Shown: positions 42,179 through 50,645 of the stretch, piece by piece
How the letters are laid out: each line of letters starts with the position of its first letter
How positions within the stretch are numbered: the stretch's first letter is position 1
Origin: Pseudomonadota bacterium
GTDB lineage: Bacteria > Pseudomonadota > Gammaproteobacteria > Steroidobacterales > Steroidobacteraceae
NCBI GenBank assembly: GCA_021790795.1
Contig: JAJYFU010000004.1
Coordinates: forward strand, 1 to 60,252
Direction: 5' to 3'
Length of the DNA: 60,252 nt
Position numbers and translations under genes: made by a program
The notes under the pieces: model-generated
Told to the model about the DNA's origin: nothing
Database searches by the model: none
Seen by the model: the letters and a program-made list of their open reading frames with translations, nothing else

Positions 42179-45100
42179 TCAGCTTCCGGCGGCCACGGCC
42201 TCGATTCGCGGGACGATCAGGCGCGTGCCGGGTTTGAGCGCGAAGAAATCGGTATGGGGGTTGTACTGGCGCAGGAGCCACTCAGGCAGTTCCGGGAAGC
42301 GCTGCGTCAACGTCCACAACGAGTCGCCACCGCGCGTCACATAGGAAAACACGCCGTCGATACGGTGGGTCGCGAAGTAGCTCGCTTCGAGGGCTCGATG
42401 GTAGGCCACCCGCTGCCGCTCGAACTGTGCCGGCGTCGCATGGCGGAAATCCAGCCGGATCCGCTCGCCGATCTGCAGCGGTTGTCCCAAGCGCAGATGA
42501 TTGATCCGACGCAGATCCATGGCGCTGACCCCGAGCCACTCGGCGTAGTACCCGAGCGATTCGGCCGCGGCCACCCGGATTGTTCCGTCCGCTGCCACTG
42601 AATAGTCGGTTGGATCGAGACTCAGCGCCGAGTGTCCGCCTGGGCCGACCCCGGGCCCCCGAGCCACCACCTTGTCGGTGGAGGCTGGTCGGGCCGCGCT
42701 TGCCACGATGCCCGCGGGCAGGATAGCCGGCTGCCCTACACCGGGCAGCCGCAGACGCTCGCCGACGCGCAGGATACCGTCGGCCTGGATACCGTTGAGT
42801 CGAGCCAGCGCCCAGACGCTCACGCCATAGCGGACGGCGATCCCCGACAGCGTATCGCCGGGCTGGACACTATAGAACGCCGTCCGCAGCCCGGGCGCAG
42901 GCCCCGTATCGTCGGCCAGCAGGGTCACCGGCTGCCCCACCCCAGGCAGCCGCAGACGCTCGCCGACGCGCAGGATACCGTCGGCCTGGATACCGTTGAG
43001 TCGAGCCAGCGCCCAGACGCTCACGCCATAGCGGGCGGCGATGCCCGACAGCGTATCGCCGGGCTGGACGCTATAGAATGCCGTCCGCAGCCCGGGCGCA
43101 GGCCCTGTGTTCGCCGCCAGCAACGCCGGCGTCTGTTCCGCCCCAGGCAGCCGCAGACGCTCGCCGACGCGCAGGATACCGTCGGCCTGGATACCGTTGA
43201 GTCGAGCCAGCGCCCAGACGCTCACGCCATAGCGGGCGGCGATGCCCGACAGCGTATCACCAGGCTGCACGCGATAGCCCCCAGACAGTCCGGGCCCGGC
43301 GCTCGCCGCCAGCAGCGCCGGCGGCTGTTCCGCTCCGGGCAGACGCAGAGGCTCGCCGACACGCAGGATGCCGTCGGGCTGGATGTCGTTGAAGCGAGCC
43401 AGCGCCCAGATGCTCAGCCCGAAACGTGCCGCGATGCCCGAGAGTGTATCGCCCCATCGCACGCGGTAGATGGCCGGTCGTAGTTGCTCCGCAAGCAATG
43501 CCCCCGGGCCGAGACGGTGGATGAGATCGGCAACAGTCCAGATCTGCCCCCGCTCCGGTAACCGGAGGCAATAGCCCTTCGGCACATCCAGCTCGCCGTC
43601 CCACACCGGCGGCAGAAGCGCCGGGTTGAGCTCGCGCAGACGGGCAAGCGGCACATCGAGCGCGCGCTCGAGCGAAGCCATGGAAACATAATCGGGCAAC
43701 GTCAGTTCGTGGAATCGCTCTTCGGGCAATTCATGCAAATTGCCGAAATAGCGGTGCGCATGCTCATCGACGTACAGCGCCGCCAGGAACGACACGTAGA
43801 AATTACGCGATGCAAATCCGAACATGGCCGTCCGATAGCGCAGCACGATGGCGCCGATGTTCTTGGTGCCGACGGTGCGAACGGCGCGCAGCATTCCTGC
43901 GAGGCCATGGTTATAGGCCGTAATCGCAAGCGGCCAGGTCCCCAGAATCCGGTGGTTGTAGGCGAGCAGCTGCGCGGCCGCCACCGTGGCGCTGAACGGA
44001 TCGAGCCGCTGATCGACCGCCGAGCTCATGCGCAGAAAGCGCTGCGCCGTACCCGGCATGAATTGCCAAATACCCGCCGCGCCATCCTTGGAAAATGCGC
44101 GCGGATTGTACGACGACTCCACCAGTGGCAGCGCGGCGAGCTGGGGAGGCAGCCCCTGCTGAGCGAGCGCCCGCGCGATCGCATGTTGCCAGGCACCGGA
44201 ACGGATCAATCCCGCCTTGAATCGATTCGACTGCCCGAGCTGGAACCGAATGTCATCCGCCGCTCTCCGCAGACGTGCCGAACTCACGCCCGGGCCCCAG
44301 AGGGCGCGGATACGCCGTTCCTGCGGCGTCAGCGGCCTAGCACCGGCGGCGATGCGGCGCAGTTCGGCGGCGAGCCGGTCACGGTCGGCGTCCACGATGT
44401 GTTGCCGCTCCCAAGGGGAACTGCCCGGCCGGAAATGCACCGTCTGGTAAACCACCCCGAGGTTGTTCGGATCATGCAGGAAGCCCCCATTGGTGCCGAC
44501 CTGCGTGTAAACGCGGATCCAGAAATGAACCGCAGACTGAAGTACCGATGGACAGGGAAAGTCTGGTCCGAACGACAGCAGCGCGGCGTTCGAATCCGTT
44601 CCGGGCACCCGCAGCCGCTCACCCGCTTGCAGCATGCTGCCGGGCTCGATGCCGTTCAGTCGCGCCAGCGCCTGGACGCTCAGGCCGTATCGCGCCGCGA
44701 TACCCGAAAGCGTGTCACCGGGCTGCACCCAATAGAGCGCCGTCCGCGGTGTCGGCGCGGACGAGATGTTCCCCGCCAGCGGCGATGGAGGTGACCCCGC
44801 TTCGGGCACCCGCAGTTGCTCCCCGATGCGCAGCACGCCGTCGGCTTGAATGCCGTTCAGTCGCGCGAGTGCCTGAACACTGAGGCCGTGTCGCGCCGCG
44901 ATACCCGACAGCGTGTCACCGGGCTGCACCCAATAGAGCGCCGTCCGCGGTGTCGGCGCGGACGAGATGTTCCCCGCCAGCGGCGATGGAGGTGACCCCG
45001 CTTCGGGCACCCGCAGTTGCTCCCCGATGCGCAGCACGCCGTCGGCTTGAATGCCGTTCAGTCGCGCGAGTGCCTGAACACTGAGGCCGTGTCGCGCCGC

Positions 45101-45469
45101 GATACCCGACAGCGTGTCACCGGGCTGCACCCAATAGAGCGCCGTCCGCGGTGTCGGCGCGGACGAGATGTTCCCCGCCAGCGGCGATGGAGGTGACCCC
45201 GCTTCGGGCACCCGCAGTTGCTCCCCGATACGCAGCACGCCGTCGGCTTGAATGCCGTTCAGTCGCGCGAGTGCCTGAACACTGAGGCCGTGTCGCGCCG
45301 CGATACCCGACAGCGTGTCACCCGGTCGCACACGATAGATCGATGGCCGCAGTCCGGACGCCGGTCCGCCGGCTGCCGCCAGGGCTCGGCCCCCAAACGA
45401 CAGCAACACGATGATCCAAAGCAGATCGAAGAGCGCACGTTCTATCCTATTCCGGCCCGTCGAAATCAT
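42179..45469 (-). CDS. MltD-type lytic transglycosylase with about ten LysM modules
   Basis: Exported murein lytic transglycosylase of 1096 residues. An uncleaved or cleavable hydrophobic N-terminus (ALFDLLWIIVLLSFGGRALA) has no lipobox. Four LysM modules follow (about 44-88, 111-155, 178-222, 245-289; for example WVQPGDTLSGIAARHGLSVQ). The catalytic SLT domain is in the middle, with the acid Glu in LPLVESSYNPRAFSKDGAAG (about 450) and IWQFMPGTAQRF. A second array of four LysM modules lies at about 666-915, followed by two more divergent modules at the C-terminus. E. coli MltD is a lipoprotein of 452 residues with two LysM modules, only after the SLT domain. Two DNA-level 201-bp repeat arrays encode the modules. 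Confidence 0.9.
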   Translation of the reverse strand: MISTGRNRIERALFDLLWIIVLLSFGGRALAAAGGPASGLRPSIYRVRPGDTLSGIAARHGLSVQALARLNGIQADGVLRIGEQLRVPEAGSPPSPLAGNISSAPTPRTALYWVQPGDTLSGIAARHGLSVQALARLNGIQADGVLRIGEQLRVPEAGSPPSPLAGNISSAPTPRTALYWVQPGDTLSGIAARHGLSVQALARLNGIQADGVLRIGEQLRVPEAGSPPSPLAGNISSAPTPRTALYWVQPGDTLSGIAARYGLSVQALARLNGIEPGSMLQAGERLRVPGTDSNAALLSFGPDFPCPSVLQSAVHFWIRVYTQVGTNGGFLHDPNNLGVVYQTVHFRPGSSPWERQHIVDADRDRLAAELRRIAAGARPLTPQERRIRALWGPGVSSARLRRAADDIRFQLGQSNRFKAGLIRSGAWQHAIARALAQQGLPPQLAALPLVESSYNPRAFSKDGAAGIWQFMPGTAQRFLRMSSAVDQRLDPFSATVAAAQLLAYNHRILGTWPLAITAYNHGLAGMLRAVRTVGTKNIGAIVLRYRTAMFGFASRNFYVSFLAALYVDEHAHRYFGNLHELPEERFHELTLPDYVSMASLERALDVPLARLRELNPALLPPVWDGELDVPKGYCLRLPERGQIWTVADLIHRLGPGALLAEQLRPAIYRVRWGDTLSGIAARFGLSIWALARFNDIQPDGILRVGEPLRLPGAEQPPALLAASAGPGLSGGYRVQPGDTLSGIAARYGVSVWALARLNGIQADGILRVGERLRLPGAEQTPALLAANTGPAPGLRTAFYSVQPGDTLSGIAARYGVSVWALARLNGIQADGILRVGERLRLPGVGQPVTLLADDTGPAPGLRTAFYSVQPGDTLSGIAVRYGVSVWALARLNGIQADGILRVGERLRLPGVGQPAILPAGIVASAARPASTDKVVARGPGVGPGGHSALSLDPTDYSVAADGTIRVAAAESLGYYAEWLGVSAMDLRRINHLRLGQPLQIGERIRLDFRHATPAQFERQRVAYHRALEASYFATHRIDGVFSYVTRGGDSLWTLTQRFPELPEWLLRQYNPHTDFFALKPGTRLIVPRIEAVAAGS
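42744..43346. repeat. Tandem 201-bp repeats encoding C-terminal LysM modules
   Basis: Three copies of a 201-bp (67-codon) unit start near 42744, 42945 and 43146 and are almost identical. Each copy carries the stretch GCAGCCGCAGACGCTCGCC. They encode the modules reading VQPGDTLSGIAARYGVSVWA plus spacer. A fourth, more diverged copy lies beyond 43330. Confidence 0.85.
44720..45322. repeat. Tandem 201-bp repeats encoding N-terminal LysM modules
   Basis: Three copies of a 201-bp unit start at 44720, 44921 and 45122, the later ones practically identical (for example GGGCTGCACCCAATAGAGCG recurs at exact 201-bp spacing). They encode LysM modules reading WVQPGDTLSGIAARHGLSVQ plus a Pro/Ser linker. 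The unit length equals that of the second array in the same gene, but the module sequence differs. Confidence 0.88.
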
Positions 45470-45724
45470 TTACGCCCCGAATAGTTCCAAATAGTTCTTT
45501 TCAATCAAGGGATTAATGAACAAGACGATGCCGGACTCAGGTCAGCAGGCGCGAATTTACGTCGGAAACTTTTACACATCATCAAAATTCGCCATGAAAC
45601 GACGGATATCAAGCCGTCGCGAGAGGAACAGTAGGCGAAATTACGGATCGCAATTGAACATTACGTCACATTGGTACCGCAAGAGGCTGCGGATATCTTC
45701 ACACGCGCACCCCGGCCCGGTTTC
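45470..45724. other. Gene-free upstream half of the mltD-MFS interval
   Basis: About 255 bp, noticeably less GC-rich than the genes around it. A 77-codon plus-strand frame (45516-45749) has no domain and no ribosome-binding site and is judged non-coding. This stretch should contain the mltD promoter (minus strand) and any activator sites for the sigma-54 element that follows. An inverted repeat CCGCA-AGAGGC-TGCGG (about 45678-45693) lies some 35 bp upstream of that element. Confidence 0.4.
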
Positions 45725-45740
45725 TGGCACGCGTATTGCT
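45725..45740 (+). promoter_or_regulatory. Sigma-54 (RpoN) -24/-12 promoter
   Basis: TGGCACGCGTATTGCT matches the RpoN consensus TGGCACG-N4-TTGCW at every conserved base, with the GG and GC dinucleotides ten bases apart. It lies in a gene-free region and points away from mltD. The predicted start is near 45751. Confidence 0.7.
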
Positions 45741-45750
45741 TCATTGTGAG

Positions 45751-45927
45751 CCACTTGAGGCCAGCAGCCAGTCCAAGGCGGAAGCACAAAGCGATACGAC
45801 GGAAATTCCGAGAAAGCACGGGCTCGCACTGCGCACCGCAGACGCATGCCGTACCGTGCCGGCCTAGAAAAATAAGCACGACTCGATGCAAGCAAGCGAG
45901 CGACCCCGCGCAAGCGGGGTCTTCTTT
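45751..45927 (+). ncRNA. Candidate sigma-54-dependent small RNA (about 177 nt)
   Basis: The stretch from the predicted RpoN start to the intrinsic terminator at 45902-45927 contains no credible reading frame. It holds one A-rich AANAANAA-type motif (about 45867-45875, in CTAGAAAAATAAG) and ends in a GNRA-capped 8-bp hairpin with a T-rich tail. The promoter and terminator are seen directly; the RNA itself is inferred. Known RpoN-driven small RNAs such as CrcZ and NrsZ of Pseudomonas show that this gene type exists, but I see no sequence match to them. Confidence 0.5.
45902..45927 (+). terminator. Intrinsic terminator with GCAA tetraloop
   Basis: Arms GACCCCGC (45902-45909) and GCGGGGTC (45914-45921) with the stable loop GCAA, followed by TTCTTT. 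The T-rich side is on the plus strand, where no protein gene ends nearby. Confidence 0.8.
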
Positions 45928-46050
45928 AAGTCTATGGGCCCGAAGTGAATCCGGGCGCGCTTACCGGCTTGTTGCTCGGGCCGCCGGAACCCTGCGCTGG
46001 CAGGCACCGAAGGTGCTCCCGGCGCTTCGAGCGAGCCCGCCGCTGCGGCG

Positions 46051-47238
46051 CTAGGCGGCCCGCCGCCCGCGGCCGGCGAGCTCGACGCTGCCGAATACGA
46101 TCGCCGCCAGAAGCGCCGAGGCGCACGCGTAGAAATAGGGCACGGCGGACCCGAATGCGAACAGGAGCCCCATGATCAGATTCGCCAGGAGCTGGCCACT
46201 GGCGCGCGACACCGAAAGGAAGCCCATGCCCCGTCCGAGACGCGAGTGACTCACCGCCGAGGAAACCAGCGCCGGCTCGAACGTCTCGACCGCTCCCATG
46301 CCGAATCCGAGCACGGCGACTGCGAGGTAGAACGACAGCGCCGGAAGGTGCAGCCATTCACCTAGTCCGATGAGGCCGGAGCCGAGCGCCGAGACCAGAT
46401 AACCGACCAGCCACAGCGAGCGTATGGCCGAGCCCCGGCGCAGCCCGAGCAGGTACCCGCTGAAAGCGGAGACAGCCAGATAGACGACGTAGGCCAATAC
46501 GCCCCATTCGTAGCCCGCTGTCCGATGAGCGCTCGCCGCTGTGAGGATCGGAAAGCCGAGATTGTAGAAACTGAATCCGTACAGCGTGGCGGACACCAAC
46601 AGCGGCAACATGAAGGTACGCGCCGTCAGCCGAACACCCCCCGAGCCCGCCGAGGACGGCGTCTCGGCCGTATAGACCCGGTCGCGACGCACGAGCACCA
46701 GCAGCAGCGTCGAGGCCATCAGCGGGATAACCGCCCAAAGCATGATGTGCCCGACGGCCAAGTGCAGCCAGAGCGCAACCAGCGCGAGCAAGGCCGAAAT
46801 CATCCCACCGCCGATATCCAGCGCGTGCAGCATGCCGAAGGCTTGGATCCGCTGCTCCGGGGGTGTCGCATTGACCAGCAGCGCCCGGCGCGGCGGGGAA
46901 CGCAAATAGCGGGCCCACCAGCCGAGGATGTACAGCATTGCCGAGAGCCACACCGAGCCGGTCAGCCCCGCCAGCGCCATGAGCGGGATCAACGTGTTGC
47001 CCACAATCGCGACACGCTTGTGACCGAGGCGGTCACCGGCACGACCGCCGATGAATGCGACGAATGCTCCGCCGCCAAATGCAATCGCCGTGACGAGGCC
47101 GTACACGTACAGCGATGCGTGCAGTTCGAAGACCAGATAGAGCGGGAACAGCGCGGTCACGCCCTGATAGCCAAGATCGGCGCTGAACGCCGAAAAACAC
47201 AGCAACCAGCTATCTCGCGGCAGTTTGGGCACTTTCAC
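46051..47238 (-). CDS. Major facilitator superfamily transporter
   Basis: Inner-membrane carrier of 395 residues with about twelve helices. The MFS loop 2-3 signature is present as GGRAGDRLGHKRVAIVGNTL, and the N-half starts WLLCFSAFSADLGYQGVTAL. The substrate is unknown; the layout recalls drug or metabolite exporters of the YjiJ/UMF type. I chose the GTG at 47238 (MKVPKLPRDSW) with GGAG eleven bases upstream. The frame further upstream is not MFS-like. Confidence 0.85.
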   Translation of the reverse strand: MKVPKLPRDSWLLCFSAFSADLGYQGVTALFPLYLVFELHASLYVYGLVTAIAFGGGAFVAFIGGRAGDRLGHKRVAIVGNTLIPLMALAGLTGSVWLSAMLYILGWWARYLRSPPRRALLVNATPPEQRIQAFGMLHALDIGGGMISALLALVALWLHLAVGHIMLWAVIPLMASTLLLVLVRRDRVYTAETPSSAGSGGVRLTARTFMLPLLVSATLYGFSFYNLGFPILTAASAHRTAGYEWGVLAYVVYLAVSAFSGYLLGLRRGSAIRSLWLVGYLVSALGSGLIGLGEWLHLPALSFYLAVAVLGFGMGAVETFEPALVSSAVSHSRLGRGMGFLSVSRASGQLLANLIMGLLFAFGSAVPYFYACASALLAAIVFGSVELAGRGRRAA

Positions 47239-47354
47239 GCGTCTGCTGCTCCGGCGACACCTACGGTCGATTCTAATGGATGCACGGCAGCCTGTGGCGC
47301 GCGATGCTCGATGCGCGAAGCGATCTGAACCGCGTGTGACGCGCTGGTTGCGCT

Positions 47355-49670
47355 TTAGGCCGCGAGCAGGCTGTAGAGCTCGTCTTCCTGCGCGAAGTGC
47401 AGCGTCAAGATGGCGTGCAACCCGTAAAGCAGCCGATGAATCTCGCGCAGATCCGCGCTTGACGGACCGGCCGGCGGCAGGTGCGCCACGCACCGCGAGA
47501 GCAGCCGGCTCAGGCGGCGGATTTCACCATGAGTATGAATCAGTGGTCCGGTAGGGTTTTCCCCGGCAAGCAAGTTCTCCAGGATCGGATAGACGGTCTG
47601 CTGCTCCTCGCTCTCATGGGGAAGCAGCTCCTCCTCCAGTACCCGGACGGTCCGCTGCAGACGCGCGAGCGCTTCAGCGGGCGGCAGCTCATCGAGGCAC
47701 ACGGCGAGCTCGGCAAGCTCGCTCACCCGGGGTCGCAGCGAGCGGTGGGTCATGTCGAGCGATTGCGCCAGGCGCCGGGCCTCGGGGGTGCTGGCGACCC
47801 ACGTCTCGCGACCCGCCAGCGCGCGCAACGCGTTCAGGATGACCAACACATCGATGCCTTCCTGCAGCAGCGCTCCGGCGATCGGTGCGATGAACCCGGC
47901 TGCGGCCAGTATCATGGCGATGACGGACATCCCCATCCCCACCCAGACACTTTGCAGCGCAATGCGGCGAGTTCGCTGCGCGATCTGTACCGCCTGGGCG
48001 AGGCCCTCGAAACGATCCGAGGTGAGCACTACGTCGGCCGCCTCGGATGCGGCCGTGGCTCCGCGCGCACCCATGGCAATGCCGACGTCCGCCAGAGCCA
48101 GCGCGGGCGCGTCGTTGATTCCATCCCCGACCATCGCAGTAATGCCTTCACTACGCGCGGCCCGGACCACATCGACCTTGTCCTCCGGCGCGCGCTCGGC
48201 GAACACCCGATCGATGCCGAGCGCGTCGGCAACGAGCTCGGCAACCTCGGGGCGGTCTCCGGTGACCAGGAGGATGCGGCGTACACCCGCGACGCGCAGC
48301 TTGCGCAGCACACGAGGCGCTTCCGGTCGAATGTGATCCTGCAGCAGCAGAACACCCGCAAGCTCGCCGTCCATGGCGACAAAAACGCACGACGAGCCTT
48401 CTACGCTGGCACGCAGCTCGATGGAACGGACCCTCGCGGTGCGTGTCGCGCCCGGCACGACGAAATCGTACTGCCCGACCGCGATTCGACGTCCCTCGAC
48501 GGCACCCGAGACCCCCGCGCCAATCTGTTCGTGAACGTCTGAGGGGAAGACCAGCGCAAGACCCCGATCGCGCGCCTCGGCGAGTATGGCCGGGGCGAAC
48601 GGATGGACCGAGAGCTGCTCGAGCGCCGCGGCGTGACGCAGCAGATCGTCGGCGCCGACCGCCCCAATCATCTCCACCGCCACCACCTCGGGACGCGCGG
48701 CAGTCACGGTGCCGGTCTTATCGAGCAGCACCACGCGCGCTCGCGCCAGCGTCTCGAGCGGCGCACCGCCTTTCATGATGATCCCGTAACGCGCGGCCCG
48801 CGACACTCCGCCCATGATCGCAGCCGGCACCGCCAGGATCAGCGGGCACGGGGTTGCGACGACCAGCACGGCAAGCGCCCGCTCGGCCTCGCCGCTCACC
48901 AACCACGCGGTTGCCGCCAGCGCCAAGGTGACGGCGAGAAAGATCAGCGCATAGCGGTCCGCCAACCGGGCGAACGGCGCCTTGGAGCCCTCTGCGGCCT
49001 GTACCAGTCGGATGATTTGGGCATAGGTGCTCTGCGCGGCCGGGGCAGTCACCCGCAGCTCGAAAGGACCGCCGGCATTCGCTCCGCCGCTGCGCGCCGG
49101 TGCTCCGGCATCGAGTTTCACCGGCCGTGACTCGCCCGTCAGTGATGACTCGTCGAGCACGGCGCTCTCGGTGCCGACGATACCGTCTACCGGGATTACT
49201 TCGCCCGGCTTGACCAACAGAGTGTCTCCGACGGCCACTTGCTCAACGGCAACATCGGTGTAACCGCCCGTGTCACGGCGGTGCGCGATTCGGGGCGCCC
49301 GGTTGATCAGGCTGCTCAATTCACGCCGCGCGCGCGCGGTCGCGTACTCCTCGAGGGCCGTTCCGCCCGTGAGCATCACGGCGATGATGGCTCCCACGAG
49401 ATATTGTCCGAGGAGCAGCGCACCAATCATCGCCAGCAGCGCGATGATGTCGACGCCGATCTCTCCCCGCAGCAGATTCCGTGCGGTCGCGACCGCACTG
49501 ACGGCGCTGACGACGGCGGTAAGCACCACCAGCAGGGCACGGCTGATCTCAGAAGCCCCCAAGGCGGCAGCCGCGCCGGCCGCCAGCAATCCGGCCAGCA
49601 CCGCACCCACCAGGGCAAACTGGCGGTACGGTGCCGAACTCGTCCCGGCTCGATCAGCCGCGCCGCTCAA
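47355..49670 (-). CDS. P1B-5-type metal ATPase with C-terminal hemerythrin domain
   Basis: Metal-transporting P-type ATPase of 771 residues. Motifs: actuator DESSLTGESRPVK (about 175), membrane metal site VVATPCPLILAVPAAIMGG (about 273), phosphorylation site LLDKTGTVTAARPEV (about 316), LSVHPFAPAI (HP locus, about 355) and MVGDGINDAPALALADVG (about 518). The last 130 residues form a hemerythrin-like four-helix domain with His/Glu pairs (LLPHESEEQQTVYPIL, IHTHGEIRRL, LHAILTLHFAQEDELY). TPCP plus hemerythrin is the hallmark of the P1B-5 group (Nia of Sinorhizobium, Ni/Fe). No N-terminal metal-binding domain is present. The predicted start is TTG, so the true start is uncertain. Confidence 0.9.
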   Translation of the reverse strand: MSGAADRAGTSSAPYRQFALVGAVLAGLLAAGAAAALGASEISRALLVVLTAVVSAVSAVATARNLLRGEIGVDIIALLAMIGALLLGQYLVGAIIAVMLTGGTALEEYATARARRELSSLINRAPRIAHRRDTGGYTDVAVEQVAVGDTLLVKPGEVIPVDGIVGTESAVLDESSLTGESRPVKLDAGAPARSGGANAGGPFELRVTAPAAQSTYAQIIRLVQAAEGSKAPFARLADRYALIFLAVTLALAATAWLVSGEAERALAVLVVATPCPLILAVPAAIMGGVSRAARYGIIMKGGAPLETLARARVVLLDKTGTVTAARPEVVAVEMIGAVGADDLLRHAAALEQLSVHPFAPAILAEARDRGLALVFPSDVHEQIGAGVSGAVEGRRIAVGQYDFVVPGATRTARVRSIELRASVEGSSCVFVAMDGELAGVLLLQDHIRPEAPRVLRKLRVAGVRRILLVTGDRPEVAELVADALGIDRVFAERAPEDKVDVVRAARSEGITAMVGDGINDAPALALADVGIAMGARGATAASEAADVVLTSDRFEGLAQAVQIAQRTRRIALQSVWVGMGMSVIAMILAAAGFIAPIAGALLQEGIDVLVILNALRALAGRETWVASTPEARRLAQSLDMTHRSLRPRVSELAELAVCLDELPPAEALARLQRTVRVLEEELLPHESEEQQTVYPILENLLAGENPTGPLIHTHGEIRRLSRLLSRCVAHLPPAGPSSADLREIHRLLYGLHAILTLHFAQEDELYSLLAA

Positions 49671-49712
49671 ACAGATCCGTCCGTCCGAGTCGGCGCGATT
49701 CGGTCAGCGGAT

Positions 49713-50459
49713 TCAGCTCGGCGGCCCCCGGCCGGGACGTCGCTCCTGATGCTGCTGTTCATTCCGCTGCTGCTGTTCATTCCGTTGCGGGCGCTCATTG
49801 CGCCGCCGATACTCATTATTGCGCTGGCGATATGCATTACGCTGCTGGCGTTCGTTTCGCGGTTGAAGCTGAATCTGCTGCGGCGCTCGGTAGTAGCGAT
49901 TTCCCAGGGTGCGCTGCTGAACCGCATTCGGATAACGGCCGCGCGGATAATTGCGCTGGTAGCCCGGCAGGGGTGCGCGTGGCGGCAGTTGTCGCCGGTT
50001 CCAGTGATCCCAGCCGGGGCGCCGCCGTTGCCATTGCGAGCCCCAGTGCTCGCCCCACCGTGGCGCGGCATTGCGGTCCCAGCCGCGGAAGAACGGCGGC
50101 GGACGACGGTAGAAACCCACGGGTATGCGCAGAATGAAGGACGGCACCAGGTAGGGCTCGACCGGGTACCACGGACCGTTGTACCAGGTGCTCGAGTACC
50201 ATGCTTCATCCGCAAACAGCCAGTAGGTCCCATCATAGAAGAAGAGGTTTTCGTCGAGCTGCGGAGCGTAGTAGATGGGATATCCGGGTATGGGTTCCAT
50301 ATTCGGATAAGCGGGAATATTGACGCCGATCCGGACGCCAGGCAACGCGATACCCACGCCAATGCGAACCTGCGCGGGCGCCACGGCACTCAATCCACCG
50401 AACAGACACAGCGCAACGGCGGTTCCGCGGACAGCTCGTCTGAGGCGATCGGAAAACAT
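49713..50459 (-). CDS. Secreted Trp/Tyr-rich protein with Arg/Asn/Gln repeat tail
   Basis: Exported protein of 248 residues. The signal peptide is MFSDRLRRAVRGTAVALCLF, ending near APA-QV. The middle is aromatic-rich (YYAPQLDENLFFYDGTYWLF, WYSSTWYNGPWYPVEPYLVP, IPVGFYRRPPPFFRGWDRNA). The last 90 residues are low-complexity and very basic (repeats such as NERQQRNAYRQRNNEYRRRN). Similar aromatic exported proteins are common in Proteobacteria, but no function is known to me. The GGGAG ribosome-binding site lies eight bases before the ATG, and a perfect palindrome GGGCAATTGCCC (50473-50484) is just upstream. The metal ATPase follows 42 bp after its stop. Confidence 0.75.
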   Translation of the reverse strand: MFSDRLRRAVRGTAVALCLFGGLSAVAPAQVRIGVGIALPGVRIGVNIPAYPNMEPIPGYPIYYAPQLDENLFFYDGTYWLFADEAWYSSTWYNGPWYPVEPYLVPSFILRIPVGFYRRPPPFFRGWDRNAAPRWGEHWGSQWQRRRPGWDHWNRRQLPPRAPLPGYQRNYPRGRYPNAVQQRTLGNRYYRAPQQIQLQPRNERQQRNAYRQRNNEYRRRNERPQRNEQQQRNEQQHQERRPGRGPPS

Positions 50460-50472
50460 GACGGTCTCCCGT

Positions 50473-50484
50473 GGGCAATTGCCC
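50473..50484. promoter_or_regulatory. 12-bp palindrome in the leader of the secreted aromatic-rich protein gene
   Basis: GGGCAATTGCCC is a perfect palindrome 14-25 bases before the ATG at 50459. Its place between the presumed promoter and the ribosome-binding site (GGGAG) would suit a repressor site. No regulator gene is adjacent, so the role is open. Confidence 0.35.
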
Positions 50485-50645
50485 GAAGTTATGCACCGCA
50501 CTTTCCTACGTTGATTCTCCCGGCACATCAGATGAACTACTTATGCACAGATGCCCGGTGTCCGGACACGCGCCGCCGCGGACGCCTTGCCGTCTGATTC
50601 ACGTCCTTTTGCTCTTCAATGAGTTGTGCGTCGCTTACCCGGGAC

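Noticed and set aside
42744-45322. Regular 201-bp repeats considered as a CRISPR or satellite array
   Set aside because: The repeats are in frame and encode LysM modules of one protein; no repeat-spacer pattern.
45516-45749. 77-codon plus-strand frame upstream of the sigma-54 element
   Set aside because: No ribosome-binding site, no domain, and it runs through the -24/-12 promoter; composition looks non-coding.
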